A stretch of DNA of 64,000 nt from Mycoplasmopsis phocirhinis (GTDB lineage: Bacteria; Bacillota_I; Bacilli_A; Mycoplasmatales; Metamycoplasmataceae), in contig NZ_CP034841.1 in the NCBI RefSeq assembly GCF_004216495.1, forward strand, positions 620,001-684,000, written 5' to 3'. The notes under the pieces are model-generated. The model was not told where the DNA came from. It made no database searches and saw only the letters and a list, made by a program, of their open reading frames with translations. A program made the position numbers and the translations under genes. Of this stretch, positions 1 to 10,334 are shown piece after piece. Numbering within the stretch: position 1 is the stretch's first letter; every line of letters begins with the position of its first letter.

Positions 1-107
1 TTCGCTTGCCCACGTCCTTGTTTTGAGTGTTGAGCTTCAATTACGACAAAAATTTCGCCTTCATCTTCAAAAGTTATGCCACCTTTAAAAGTATTTACAT
101 TAATCAT
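1..107 (-). CDS. efp: Elongation factor P, N-terminal part (runs off the left edge)
   Basis: Only the first ~35 codons are in the window. The peptide begins MINVNTFKGG and continues through ITFEDEGEIF to QHSKQGRGQA, the conserved KOW-like N-terminal domain of EF-P, with the apical Lys of the SKQGRG loop where translation factors of this family act at the peptidyl-transferase centre. EF-P rescues ribosomes stalled on proline runs. The start at 105-107 is preceded by AGGAGAAAAA, a good ribosome binding site. The canonical FKPG is FKGG here. It is separated from plsY upstream by a hairpin terminator, so it probably has its own promoter in the AT-rich 110-195 stretch. Confidence 0.95.
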   Translation of the reverse strand, partial: MINVNTFKGGITFEDEGEIFVVIEAQHSKQGRGQA

Positions 108-196
108 TTTTTCTCCTAAATCTATATATATCAATTTATATTTTAATTTTAATATAAAATCTTAAAACTTCAATTGAATTAAGCATAAAATAAATA

Positions 197-216
197 AAAA
201 CGAGTTAACTCGTTTT
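197..216 (-). terminator. Hairpin terminator of plsY
   Basis: A perfect 8-bp stem (AAAACGAG/CTCGTTTT) with a TTAA loop. It includes the plsY stop codon and is followed on the minus strand by a T-rich run (TTTTTATTTATTTT). It should separate plsY from efp. Confidence 0.7.
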
Positions 217-933
217 AATACCCAGTTTAGGCTCACTACCGTTTAATAGTCGTTTGATATTACTATGGTGTAAAGAAATAACTAAAATTGCAACCATTAA
301 AAAATATATTGGTGAAACATATCAATACGGCTGTAAATTTGTTAGTGCAATACTGTTTGAAAAATTAATAAAATTTAATCAATATCCACTGATACCTTGA
401 ATAAATCAAGGGATAAAAATTAAAGGAACAATTATAGTCGAAGTTAAAATTGAAGCTAAAGATACTTTTTTAAAAATCAATATAATTGCAAAAAATACAA
501 CAAAGGCTATCAATCATAAAACTGGATTGATGGTTAAAATAAATGCCGATGAACACGCAACACCTTTACCGCCTTTAAAACCAAAAAAGATAGGAAAGCA
601 ATGGCCTATTATTATCCCAAAGCCAATTGATTGCGGGCTTATTCAATATTGATCATTTAAATCGCTAAATAAATGGTTTTGTAAAGCAGCAAATATTACT
701 GTGGGAATAATTACTTTTAAAAAATCAATTGCAAAAACAATTAAAGCAAATTTTTTGCCATAAGTTCTTAAAGAATTAGTGGCCCCGGCATTTCTAGAAA
801 AATAATTACGTACATCATCTTTTTTTAGTTTTTTTGACATAATAATTGAAGTGTTAAGTGAGCCAATAAAATAACCTAAAACTATCAGTGCTAAATTTAA
901 AAAAACGATAATGGTAATAGTAGTTAAAGACAT
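205..933 (-). CDS. plsY: Acyl-phosphate:glycerol-3-phosphate acyltransferase PlsY
   Basis: A 242-residue polytopic membrane protein that acylates glycerol-3-phosphate from acyl-phosphate in the first step of phospholipid synthesis. Visible signatures are the GSLNTSII segment after the first membrane helix and the NYFSRNAGATNSLRTYGKK motif at about residues 45-65, the phosphate-binding SRNAGATN being diagnostic of PlsY. Hydrophobic helices follow to the C-terminus. I chose the ATG at 933 rather than the one at 957 because AAGGG lies upstream of it and pncB ends at 935. UGA codons are decoded as Trp. cdsA at 26.8 kb is another step of the same lipid pathway. Confidence 0.93.
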
Positions 934-934
934 T

Positions 935-1954
935 TTAATTTTTGCCCTTAAAAACAATTAAATTTGGGTTTGTGCGATATCCTCTTCCCTCCTTGGCTTG
1001 ACGATGACCGTTTAAAATAGTTGCGTCCGCTGAATAAGATACAGTAGGGCTAAAAATACCTTGACCAACACCATATGCATCAACTGGTGTATTAGCAGCC
1101 TCAAATTTAGCTATTTTTTGTGGAGTAAAACCGCTACTTACAACTATTTTTACGTGTTGAGCTCCTTCTTGGTCTAAAGCTTGGCGCAATCTTTTTACTT
1201 GTTCAATATTAACACCGTAAAATTCATGATTATCTTCTTCATTATCAAACATGTGGTCTTTCATATTTTTAGATGTATCTAAACGCACTCCTCATAAACT
1301 TTTGCCAATCGCTCGGTAAGAATTAAGCGATTCTCTAATAACATTATTATGATAATCAACTAAAGATATTATTTTTTCATTAGGAAATAACTTGGCATAT
1401 GCTTTCATTGCCTCTTCGGTACTTCCATCAAAATTTTGAATCAAACAATGTGGAATAGAACCAAAAGTTGAATCATCGTTTTGCACAACATTTTGTGCAT
1501 CAGTAGACATTGAAGCTGCGCCACCTATTTGAGCGGCCTTACCATCAATTTCTTGCATCATTCAATGATCATTACGATCACCCATAAAAATAATATCTTT
1601 ACCGTTGGCGGCTTTGACGCAGCGGTACATATTTGTTGCTATTGTAGAAGAACGAGCCAACATACCATCTATCATACCTTCATATTTACCAAAATCTTCG
1701 TAATGGCCTTCTAGTTCTAAAACTATATCTAAATTATTAATTATTTGGCCATCGGGAATATATCTAATTACATATTTAGATGTATCTGTGTTTTGACTTA
1801 ATAAGTCTAAAACTTCTTGCATTCCAGCCACCATTACATCATCATTTCTTTGAAAAAATTGTAATTTAATAACATTTTGGGGACTAAAAGTTTGAATTAT
1901 TTTTTCAGTTTTATGAAAATATGACGATATATATTTATCGTATTTTGTGTTCAT
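935..1954 (-). CDS. pncB: Nicotinate phosphoribosyltransferase
   Basis: 339 residues. It converts nicotinate and PRPP to nicotinate mononucleotide for NAD salvage. Recognisable stretches are GHYEDFGKYEGMIDGMLARSS (the E-G-x-ID-x-x-LAR block near residue 90), a central DYHNNVIRESLNSYRAIG-like segment, VRLDTSKNM, and the IVVSSGF and DAYGVGQGIF phosphate-binding motifs at about 280-315. Two internal UGA codons encode Trp. Its stop lies one base before the plsY start codon, so the two are probably translated from one mRNA. It ends near the family's Mollicute length. Mollicutes generally cannot make NAD de novo, which fits the gene's presence. Confidence 0.9.
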
Positions 1955-2050
1955 TTATACCTCTTTTATAATTATAAATATTAATATTGTTTTAAAAATT
2001 ATACATTGAAAACAATTGATATTGAATACATTTATCATACTTACATTAAT

Positions 2051-2081
2051 AAAAAAACAAGTTCTTAACAAAAACTTGTTT
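2051..2081 (-). terminator. Hairpin terminator in the pncB-CNNM gap
   Basis: AAACAAGTT pairs with AACTTGTTT around a 9-nt loop, and on the minus strand the stem is followed by TTTTTTTATT. It lies about 100 bp upstream of the pncB start. Confidence 0.65.
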
Positions 2082-2310
2082 AAATTATTCATAAACATAA
2101 AACTTTGTAGTTTTATTAACGATAATAAAAAACGAAAAGGAAAAAATTGTATATGAATTTAAAATAGGAGGAAACTATTAAAAATGTATATAAAAGAAAT
2201 AAAAAGAAATTAAAAAAATTATTATCGATAATGAATAGTAAACGAATATATGTAGGTATTGCTAAATAAAACGAGCAATTAATATTAGCAATTAGATTGA
2301 AATATACAAA

Positions 2311-2346
2311 AAACACGAGTAAATATTAGAGCTTGTATTACTCGTG
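2311..2346 (-). terminator. Hairpin terminator downstream of the CBS membrane protein
   Basis: A 9-bp perfect stem (CACGAGTAA/TTACTCGTG) with a 15-nt loop, followed on the minus strand by TTTTTTG. An extra GACGAG at 2351-2356 could pair with the CTCGT of the same stem, so two mutually exclusive hairpins are possible. Confidence 0.65.
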
Positions 2347-2496
2347 AAGAGACGAGTTTATATATTTCAATATAAGTATAAAACTTTCTAAATAAAAAGC
2401 AAATTTATTTTTGATTATTTTATTAAATTAATATATAATAAAAGTTTATTTTTTTACAAAAAAAGAATTTTAATTGATTTTAAAAGTTATATTTAA

Positions 2497-3768
2497 TTAA
2501 ATTTCAGTATTAGTTTCAACACTAACAGGTGCTTGAGTACCAATTTCAACTTCAAAATGGTAATATTTATGTTTTTTATTTGGTGTTGATATTACTTTAA
2601 AAAATACACCTTGAAATTCTATTTTGCTTGTTTTTGAAATTTTGCCATGATTATGTCGTTTTACAAAATTTTGCACATTCATATTTAATAAGTTATCTTC
2701 GATGTCAAAATCTAAATTCATTCGCGAAATTAATTGACGCATTTTAACACGACCGTTTACTCTAAATAATTCTAAACTAATCTCAAAAAAATCATCTAGT
2801 TCTTCTTCATCATATTCATCGTATATTTCGCCAACGATTTCTTCTAAAATATCTTCAATAGTTAAAATACCTAAAACTTCACGCGAAGAGTTATTATTAG
2901 TAACAAAAGCCATATGAGAACGTTGTAAGCGTAATGTTTCAAGAGCAATTGCTAAAGTTGAATTGGCACTAATTCGTGGAATAGTTTTAATATAATCAAT
3001 AACTTTGCCTTTGCCCCGGTAAAATATATCTTTAAGTAAAACTATACCTAAAAATTCACCATTTTTTTCAATTGGTAATCTAGAATAATTAGTTTCTTTG
3101 AATATTTCAAGTGCTTGTTCAATTGATGCTTTATAAGAAATAAAAGACATATCTTTAAGTTTTATAAAATGTTTTCGAACTTTAGTGGTATCTAAATCCA
3201 ACGCGTTTTGAGCCATTATACTTTCATTGGCTTCCAAAATCCCCTCTGTGTGTGCTACATCAATTAAGTTTTTAACATCTTGTTCGGTGTTGGTTACATA
3301 AATATTTTTGCTAATTTTGCTAATTAGTCAAATAATAGGAAAAAATAAATAATAAAGACCTTGTAAAGGATAACAAAATGTTTTAGCAACTTTTTCAGGA
3401 TAAGATTTTGCAATTAATTTAGGAATAATTTCACCCAAAATAACCACAATTGGAGTTAAAACCACTGTTGAAATTAAAGCGGCATATTGACTAATATCGC
3501 CAACTAATCATCTGGACATGACATACGAAAGAGCAGACGAAAGACCAATATTAGCAATATTATTTCAAATCAAAATTAATGCCAAAATTCGATTGAAAAA
3601 AGAGTATTGCTTTTTGATTATCTTGGCTCCAAATTCATTGCGATCAATCATTGTTTCTAATTTACCGGGATTTAAGGTTGAATAAGCAGTTTCGCAACTT
3701 GAAAATATTGATGAAAGAATTAATAAAATAATGAGTAAAGGAACTAAAATGATAGTGATTTGATCCAT
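2497..3768 (-). CDS. CNNM/HlyC-type integral membrane protein with CBS pair
   Basis: 423 residues. The N-terminal ~200 residues are a DUF21 (CNNM) transmembrane domain, beginning with a long hydrophobic helix at 5-25 and a SSCETAYSTLN segment typical of the family (small residues and E-T-A in the first helix). A CBS-domain pair follows (about 200-310), with RLPIEKNGEFLGIVLLKD and EVLGILTIEDILEEIVGEIYDE. A C-terminal CorC_HlyC domain spans about 335-415. CNNM proteins export Mg2+ or regulate its transport, and 'hemolysin' is a legacy label. The start codon overlaps the dnaB stop by one base (TAATG), so translation is probably coupled. Function is from family membership only. Confidence 0.85.
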
Positions 3769-5237
3769 TATTCGTCATCCTCATCAAAATTAATGAATTT
3801 ATCAAATTCACGATTTTCAAAACGGCCAAATTTTAATACCATTCTTAAATTAATCACTCCAGTTTCACCAGCACGATGTTTAGCGATTATTAAATCTACT
3901 GGCTCTCCGGCACTGCCTTTAAATTCTTGATTTATTATATTTTTGTTTTTGCGATTGTAATAATCTTCCCGGTATAAAAACATCACGATGTCGGCATCAT
4001 TTTCAATTGAACCGGATTCTCTTAAATCGGCAAGCATTGGCCTTTTATCTTCTCGTGTTTCAGTTTGACGGTTTAGCTGTGAAAGTACAATAATAGGAAC
4101 TTCTAATTCAAGAGAAAGAGTTTTTAAATTACGTGAAATGCGAGTAATTTCTAGTTGACGATTTTCGCCACGATGCCCTTTACCTCCCGAAATTAATTGC
4201 ATATAATCCACAACTATTAAGTCCAATTTTTCTTTTTTGTGCAAACGACGACATTTTCATAAAATTGTATCAATATCGTTATCGTAAGTATTATCAATAA
4301 ATAATTGCATTTTATCAATAAAATCTCTCTTAACGTGAGTAATTTTGAGAATATCATGGTCACTCAAACCATATTTAGGATCTTGGGGTTTTTTAAGACG
4401 ATTTTGCTCAATGTTAGTGGTAATAGAATAAATTCTTCCCATCAGTTGTTCTGGCGACATTTCTAAAGAAAAAAATGCAACTCTATTTTGACGAGTGGGG
4501 TCGTTTTTTTTCTTTTGTTTAGCCACATTAATGGCAATATTCAAGGCAAAAGCGGTTTTACCGATGCCGGGACGAGCAGCTAAAACAATTAATTCTGAAC
4601 TGTGCAAACCTTGTGTTATTTGGTCAAAATCAACATAACCTGTTTTTATCCCACTAATTTCGTGACTTTTTGAGGCACGTAATTTTTGTAATTTTTCAAA
4701 ATATTTATCGCTAACTTCTTGTGTGGTGTGAAAGTCATTTCCGCTTTTAGCTCGGTCTAATTTTTGCAATAATTCTTGAATTTTAATAACCATTTCATCG
4801 GGATCGATTAATTTACGAGAATTTTGTAAAGTTGCTTTAATTTGATCAATTTCGAACTCTAATGTTCTTAGGCGGGTTAAACGTTCTAATTCTTCCAGAT
4901 ACATTTGAATATTAGAACGCAAAGCGTTAGATGAGTATATATTAACCAATAATTGTGTATTAACTAGAGGATGATTTTTAGCTTGGGCTGAAGCTAAAAT
5001 AGTTTCATTGTTAATATTTTTATCCGCTTCATATAAACCACTCATAATGGCAAAAAGTTGGCGACAAGCTAAATCGCCAAAATCTTGTTCTTGCATAAAC
5101 GGAATTATATTATGAGCTAAATTTTCGTTTGATAAAATTAAACCTAAAACTGCATACTCATATGCTAAATTAATGTGTTTGGTACTTTTGAGATGGGATA
5201 AAGGTTTTTCATTTGAAGAAAAATTGTTATTTGACAT
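3768..5237 (-). CDS. dnaB: Replicative DNA helicase DnaB
   Basis: 489 residues, a typical DnaB length. The N-terminal helical domain (LAYEYAVLGLIL...) is followed by the linker and a RecA-like domain carrying GLHSSELIVLAARPGIGKTAFALN (Walker A, near residue 220), FFSLEMS, and LDLIVVDYMQLI (Walker B). LSQLNR and the arginine-finger region LADLRESGSIENDADIV also match. It unwinds DNA at the replication fork. One UGA encodes Trp at about residue 327. It overlaps rplI upstream by 11 bp and the CNNM gene downstream by 1 bp, so rplI-dnaB forms part of a compact operon, an arrangement known from other Firmicutes relatives. The DnaD-like and DnaI-like proteins at 32-33.8 kb would be its loading partners. 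Confidence 0.96.
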
Positions 5238-5682
5238 TTATTTTTACCTCAACTTTAAATTTTGCAACAATATCTTTATAAAGATTAATATCTATTTCGT
5301 GTAAACCATTTGAAACAATGTGCACTTTTTGTACAGCATATTTGTTCAATTTATAGCCTTTTTTAGTTAGATCTTTATTGATATCTTTTGTTGAAATAGA
5401 CTTATGAACAATTAAATTTCCGTGAGCATCTATTAAGGCATCTAATTGATAAATTAATTTATCAGCTTCTAATTGTTTTTTTAGTTCTAGTGCTTGCGAA
5501 CGTAATTCCATTTCGCTAGCAGTTAAAGTACTTAGTCGTTTTTCTAATTGATATTTAGTTTTTTCGTTATATGGCACTGCAAAACCTTTGGCTACTAGAA
5601 AATTTGCGCCAAAGCCATCTGATACCTCTATAATTGTGTTCGCCTTGCCATGTTTTGAATCTTTAATTAAAATTACTTTCAT
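5227..5682 (-). CDS. rplI: Ribosomal protein bL9
   Basis: 151 residues, the normal bL9 length. The N-terminal domain begins MKVILIKDSKHGKANTI and contains the family signature VSDGFGANFLVAKGFAVP. A long connecting helix follows (about 45-75), rich in Leu, Glu and Lys, then a C-terminal domain with DINKDLTKKGYKLNK. It binds 23S rRNA at the base of the L1 stalk. It sits between gdpP (2 bp upstream) and dnaB (11-bp overlap), a gene order shared with Bacillus-type genomes. Confidence 0.96.
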   Translation of the reverse strand: MKVILIKDSKHGKANTIIEVSDGFGANFLVAKGFAVPYNEKTKYQLEKRLSTLTASEMELRSQALELKKQLEADKLIYQLDALIDAHGNLIVHKSISTKDINKDLTKKGYKLNKYAVQKVHIVSNGLHEIDINLYKDIVAKFKVEVKINVK

Positions 5683-5683
5683 T

Positions 5684-7642
5684 TTATTTCACTCCTACTA
5701 TTGCTTGTTTAATATTTTTAATAAATGTTTCTAAATTATCTGTTGATACGGCCGCAGCCGCGGCAAAACCTCCGCCACCACCAACATTTTCGCAAATAAT
5801 TTGCACATTTGTGTCTATACCTCGTGCCGAGAGTTTATAATTTGTACTTTTTTCTTGGCGAGCAACAACAAAACTCGCTCTTCGTCCATCTATTCTTAAA
5901 ATTTCTTCAGCTGCAATTGAAATTATATCGTCCGACATCGCCACATCAGCATAGGCCAAGAAAAAACCCTCTTTTACTTCTTCTAATGTATTTAATAATT
6001 CTACAACTTTTAAATAAGTTTGAGCGTCTATTTTTAACGCATTGGCAGCAGTAGTTGAATTAGCTCCTTTTGCCTCAAGCCAACTTGCTGCTTCAAATGT
6101 TTTAGCGGTCGCGTGTTTTTGGAATTGTAAAGTGTCTAAACAAATACCGTTCAATAACATTTGAGCTGTAATTAAATCTAATTTAACTTTTTTTTGGGCA
6201 AACATTAACATTTCGGTTACTAATTCACTAGCTGAAGACGATGTTGTGCTAATAATCCGGTTTTGTTTAGGAGCAAAATCAATTGATAATTTTAAACGGT
6301 GATGGTCTAAAATAAATATATTTTTAGAACTAATATTTTTAATAGCATCGGGGTTATCTGTTCTTGATGGATGAGCATTATCAACAAAAAATACTACTGT
6401 GTTTTCATCACTTATTTTGTTTGCTTGTTGAGGTTTTATAATATGTTCACCAATAACATCTCAATATTGTTTCAATACTTTTTTTGTGGTTGCGTCTTGA
6501 GTTGATGAACAAATGTATGCTTTTTTGTTGTACGCTTTAGCTAAAGCTACAATTCCAATTGCACTTCCGATTGCATCTAAATCAGCTACAGCGTGCCCAT
6601 AGACAATAACTTTATCTATATTCTCATTGTCAAAAATTTGTTCTATTGTTTGAGTGAAAGCGCGAATTTGTGTGCGATCAACACTTGGTAAAATTTCAGT
6701 TGTTGAGCCAAAATATAATGGTTGTGTGTGTGGTGAAACTACTATAACTTGATCACCTCCCCGTGTTTGAGCTTGCGATAAAGCTGCTTTTGCTAAATCT
6801 GTTTTAACATTTAACTCATTTGAACCATAACTAAAACCTGCCGAAAAAGAAACAACAACATTACTATTTTGATTTTTTAAAAGATTATGCAGTTTTTTTA
6901 AAAAATCAAACTCCTGCTTAATCATTTTTGTAAGTGAATCCTGGTTTGTAATAATTAAAAATTTACTATTTGAATTATATTGGCGAAATATCAGGTTATA
7001 ATTTTGAGCTAATTGTTCTAATAATGTTATAACATTTTGGTTTAATTTGTATAATTGGTCTTCACTTAATATTGACTGATATAAAGAATAATTATCAATT
7101 TCAATTTCTCCAATAACACTCAATTGTTCATTGTACATCATCATCGTACGCTTTAATAAGCTAACATCCTTAATTGAAATATAATTATCTAAATCAAAAA
7201 TGTTAGCTTCATAAAAATTACCATTATATTCAAATTGATAAACACGATTTTTTTTATCAAAATCAAGGCCTAAATTTTCAAAAAACGATTTAAGTGGTGT
7301 GCCGATTAAATGATTACCAAAGCGCTTTTGAATAAAATAAGAACTATCGACAATAGTATTGGAGAAATCATAAATAATTGTTCCAAGTTGGTTAAATTTA
7401 AGTGCGTTATCAATAAATTTAGCATGCGAAAGTTTAATTTTACTTTGCAAAGATACGTAAGATTTAATACTGAATAAGGTAAATATTGTAATTAATATTA
7501 AACTAAAACATAAAATTAATGTAAACATAAATGTTCAAATTAAACTTGTTTTTAAAACTAAAAACAAAACTGAAACAATAGTGCTTAATGTAAAAAAAAA
7601 TGCACCAATTATATATAAAACTAATTTTTGCCTTAAATTCAT
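5684..7642 (-). CDS. gdpP: Cyclic-di-AMP phosphodiesterase GdpP-like DHH protein
   Basis: 652 residues, the usual GdpP size. Two N-terminal membrane helices (about 8-30 and 37-58) precede a PAS-like segment, then a degenerate GGDEF-like domain (about 170-300, SAGFSYGSNELN...AKAALSQAQTRGGDQVIVV). The catalytic DHH domain shows GHAVADLDAIGSA, VDNAHPSRTDN and ILDHHR, supplying the expected His and Asp metal ligands. In the C-terminal DHHA1 domain the family's GGGGH motif reads GGGGGF, lacking the His. GdpP hydrolyses c-di-AMP to pApA and thereby controls potassium and osmotic balance. The start at 7642 precedes a coding stretch with one UGA-Trp. It is immediately upstream of rplI. Confidence 0.9.
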
Positions 7643-7732
7643 ATTAAAATTATATATTAATTTATAATGAGAGATATGTTTAAAACTAGCTAATAATTAT
7701 TAAGAATATTTAATTATTAGTAAAATAAGATT

Positions 7733-8092
7733 ATGATTAATGACATTGAAATAATCAAAAATTTATTTTTAGACCAAAACGAAATAAAAAAATTAAATTC
7801 AAGTTATCAAGGTAGGGAGTTATTTGAACCAATTTTCAATAAAAATCAACAAAAAATTGAAGTAATTCATTCTTTTAATGCTCAAACTGATTGAATAATA
7901 AATAATACAATTGAATTTGTCATTTTATTAAAAGGCAGTGGCACCTTGCAAAACGCACAAAACAATTTTTACAAAATTAATCAAGGAAATTTGATTAAAA
8001 TTAATCCATTCACCAAACATAAAGTAGTTCAAACTTCAAAATATGCTTTATGATTAGCTATACATTTAGGAGGCGATGATGTCAAAAGTTAA
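7733..8092 (+). CDS. Small cupin-fold protein
   Basis: 119 residues. A central beta-rich stretch, about residues 58-115 (IEFVILLKGSGTLQNAQ, then NFYKINQGNLIKINPFTKH and ALWLAIHLGGD), follows the cupin pattern of two conserved strands around a G-x-G turn and a P-x-x-x-H. The usual metal-binding His-x-His pair is not evident, so a ligand-binding or degenerate cupin is likely. The last 14 bp overlap galU, whose ribosome binding site (AGGAGG) lies inside this gene. Translational coupling suggests a link to nucleotide-sugar metabolism, but no specific function can be assigned. Confidence 0.65.
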
Positions 8093-8954
8093 AAAATTAA
8101 TAATCCCGGTTGCTGGTTGAGGGACTAGATTTTTACCAATGACTAAAATTATTCATAAAGAATTAGTACCAATATTAAATCGTCCCGCGTTAGATTTACT
8201 AATAGATGAAGCTTTAGAAGCTGGTATTGAGCAAATTATTTTAATAATAAGCGAGCGCAAAAAAAACATTTTGGATTTTTTTGATAAAAATGAATTACTT
8301 GAACAAGAATTACAAAGACAAAACAAAAACAAATTATTAAATTTAGTTCAACAAACTAACAGAAAAAACCAAATTAATTTTATTATTCAACACCAACAAC
8401 TTGGACTTGGACACGCGTTAGCACAAGCAAAAAAAATAATAAATAACGAACCGTTCGCAGTAATTTTAGGTGATGATTTAATAAAATCACAAACCCCGGC
8501 AATTAAACAATTAATTCAATTTTATGAACAAACTCAAGCTAATATTTTGGGTGTACAAAGTGTAGAAGATACTCATGTAAACAAGTATGGCATTGTTAAA
8601 CCTTTACATCCTGAACAAAAAAATAACCAGTATTTTGAAATTGAAACAGCAGTTGAAAAACCAAATTTAGATGTGGCACCATCAAATAAAGCAATTCTAG
8701 GACGCTATGTTTTTAATCCACAAATTCTTGAAATTTTATCGCAAATAAAATATGATGGCCAAAATGAAATTCAACTTGTTGATGCTTTTAGCGATTTAAT
8801 TAATAAATATCAGCAAAAAATTTACGCTTTTGAATTTGAAGGAACTCGTTATGATTTAGGTTCAATTGAAGGTTTTGTTAAAGCTACTATTGATTACGCT
8901 TTAGCTAATGACAATATAAAAGATTCAATTTTAGAATACATAAAATTAAAATAA
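8079..8954 (+). CDS. galU: UTP-glucose-1-phosphate uridylyltransferase
   Basis: 291 residues, typical for GalU. It makes UDP-glucose from UTP and glucose-1-phosphate. The N-terminal nucleotide-binding loop reads LIIPVAGWGTRFLPMTK (the W is encoded by UGA), followed by KELVPILNRPALDLLIDEALEAGI. The central FAVILGDDLI is the Mg/uridine-binding segment, and EIETAVEKP and AILGRYVFNPQI are family blocks. I chose the ATG at 8079 over 8076 because it is better spaced from AGGAGG (8068-8073). It overlaps the cupin gene. UDP-glucose would feed glycolipid or capsule synthesis. Confidence 0.94.
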
Positions 8955-8977
8955 TATATAGTTATCAAGGAGTAAAT

Positions 8978-9490
8978 ATGAAAATTAAATTATGAAAATT
9001 TTTAAGTATAGCACCAGTTACAATTGTTGCTTTATCAGCAAGTTGTAGTTCGAAAAAAACAAAAGAAGAAAATTACTTAAACGAACTTATTAAAAATAGT
9101 GAAATAACTGCAAATAAATTAAAGTTATTCACCACTGCTCAAAATAATTCAAGTCAACAAAATTTAAAAGCCTTAACAAGTTTAGAGCAAGATATCATAA
9201 GCACTAAAACCTTATTAGCAAAAAAAGATCACACAAATGCCGAAATTATCAGTGCTACTGAAAAATTGTTATTAACAACAAAAACAGCTCAACAAAATTT
9301 AGAAATAGAAACTTTAATCACTAATTTAACAACTTTTAAAACTGTATTTAAAGCTTCAAGAGAACAAAATGCTGAACTTCGTGAAAAATACGATGAATAC
9401 ATCACAAAAATTGATTCTGTAATATCCAATAGAAATCTAGTTGAGTTGAAAAATTTAGATAAAGAAATTAAGGAATTAGCATTAGTTTAA
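8978..9490 (+). CDS. Small coiled-coil prolipoprotein
   Basis: 170 residues with a clear lipoprotein signal: MKIKLWKF, a hydrophobic core, and lipobox LSASC at about residues 19-23, so it should be lipidated and surface exposed. The rest is almost wholly helical, with regular heptad-like spacing of Leu/Ile (EIETLITNLTTFKTVFK, LREKYDEYITKIDSVI). AAGGAG precedes the start. I do not recognise a family. Short helical lipoproteins of this kind are common and species-specific in mycoplasmas. Confidence 0.8.
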
Positions 9491-9498
9491 ATTACATT

Positions 9499-9520
9499 TT
9501 TTACAAAAAGATTTGTAAAA
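9499..9520 (+). terminator. Weak AT-rich hairpin after the lipoprotein gene
   Basis: A perfect 9-bp inverted repeat (TTTTACAAA/TTTGTAAAA) with a 4-nt loop starts 9 bp after the lipoprotein stop. It is not followed by a strong T-run, so termination may be partial. Confidence 0.4.
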
Positions 9521-9527
9521 TTAAATT

Positions 9528-10070
9528 ATGAGTAAAAATGAAAAATTATTCAAAAATGATTGAATAAGTGTGTATAAATCTGCTAAAGGTTTTACTTATT
9601 GCCAGCGCAAAAGTATTGATTCGATAGCAGCACTATTGTACCGTAAAGTAAATAACCATTATCAGTTAATGATTCACTATCAACCGCTTCCGGAAATAAA
9701 GGAAAAAAAGTTTTGAGATGAATGTTATCCTTGCCCTATTACCGGAAGTATTGAAACAAAACAAAGCCCACTTCAGTGTTGTATTAATGAAGTTTTAGAA
9801 GAAGCTGGCTATAGTATTACAAAATCAAATATCACTGCTACATTAACCACAATCGCTACGACGCAAATGAATGAAAAAGTTTATCATTTTTTAGTTGATG
9901 TCACAGATTTAAAACAAGGTTCAATAAACACAGATGGTTCTGTTTTTGAATCTGTTTCATATAACAAATGATATAATCAAAGCGAATTTGAAAACATAAT
10001 TTATACTAATTTGCAATTATCTTCTTTAGCGACATTATACTTATTATTTATAGCCAAATTCAATAAATAA
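9528..10070 (+). CDS. Nudix hydrolase-like protein with imperfect Nudix box
   Basis: 180 residues. The stretch GSIETKQSPLQCC...EVLEEAGY (about residues 80-104) matches the Nudix box GX5EX7REUXEEXGU at its first Gly and at the E-x-x-E-E-x-G end, but the first Glu is Gln (Q) and the Arg of REU is Asn. Upstream beta strands (LMIHYQPLPEIKEKKFW) and a downstream VYHFLVDVTDL resemble ADP-ribose or sugar-nucleotide pyrophosphatases. Retention of the EVLEE metal-binding glutamates means activity is possible. It stands alone between a lipoprotein gene and tRNA-Ser. Confidence 0.65.
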
Positions 10071-10131
10071 CATAATTAAGTTATAAGTTAAATCTCATAA
10101 AATTCATAATTATGCATTTTAATTTTTTTTC

Positions 10132-10158
10132 TTGGAAAAAAAATTTTTTTATTATAAT
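10132..10158 (+). promoter_or_regulatory. Likely promoter of tRNA-Ser
   Basis: A consensus -10 box TATAAT at 10153-10158 lies 15 bp after TTGGAA (10132-10137), with the tRNA 5' end 14 bp downstream of the -10. Confidence 0.55.
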
Positions 10159-10172
10159 AAATAAGCACAAAC

Positions 10173-10263
10173 GGAACAGTACTCAAGAGGCTGAAGAGGC
10201 GGCACTGCTAATGCTGTAGGGGTGGCAACACCCGCGGAGGTTCAAATCCTCTCTGTTCCGCCA
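10173..10263 (+). tRNA. tRNA-Ser(GCT)
   Basis: A 91-nt class II tRNA. The acceptor stem GGAACAG/CTGTTCC is fully paired, with a long variable arm (GGGTGGCAACACCC) as expected for serine. The anticodon stem CGGCA/TGCTG encloses loop CTGCTAA, giving anticodon GCT (reads AGC/AGU). The CCA end is genomically encoded and followed by a run of T. Confidence 0.95.
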
Positions 10264-10334
10264 TTTTTTTATTACTTTTTTTATCAATTAATAATTATTA
10301 TTTATAATAATTTAGTTAAAAATTAAGGAGGCAA

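Larger units (their letters stand above)
1955..2496. other. 542-bp intergenic region with two minus-strand terminators
   Basis: The largest stretch without a convincing gene. It holds two hairpin-plus-T-run terminators on the minus strand (2311-2346 and 2051-2081), about 230 bp apart. The sequence between them is highly AT-rich. A minus-strand open frame of about 66 codons there is just low-complexity Phe/Ile/Tyr and has no ribosome binding site. On the plus strand AGGAGG at 2166-2171 precedes only a nine-codon frame (2184-2213). Two successive terminators in one orientation leave room for a short independent transcript, discussed in the findings. Confidence 0.6.

Noticed and set aside
2116-2316. 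Minus-strand 66-codon Phe/Ile/Tyr-rich frame
   Set aside because: Low complexity in AT-rich DNA, no ribosome binding site, overlapping a terminator.
3240-3564. Apparent frameshifts/breaks in many genes under the standard code (e.g. CNNM, dnaB, metG, P80)
   Set aside because: They are all UGA codons at Trp positions. With code 4 the frames are intact, so they are not pseudogenes.
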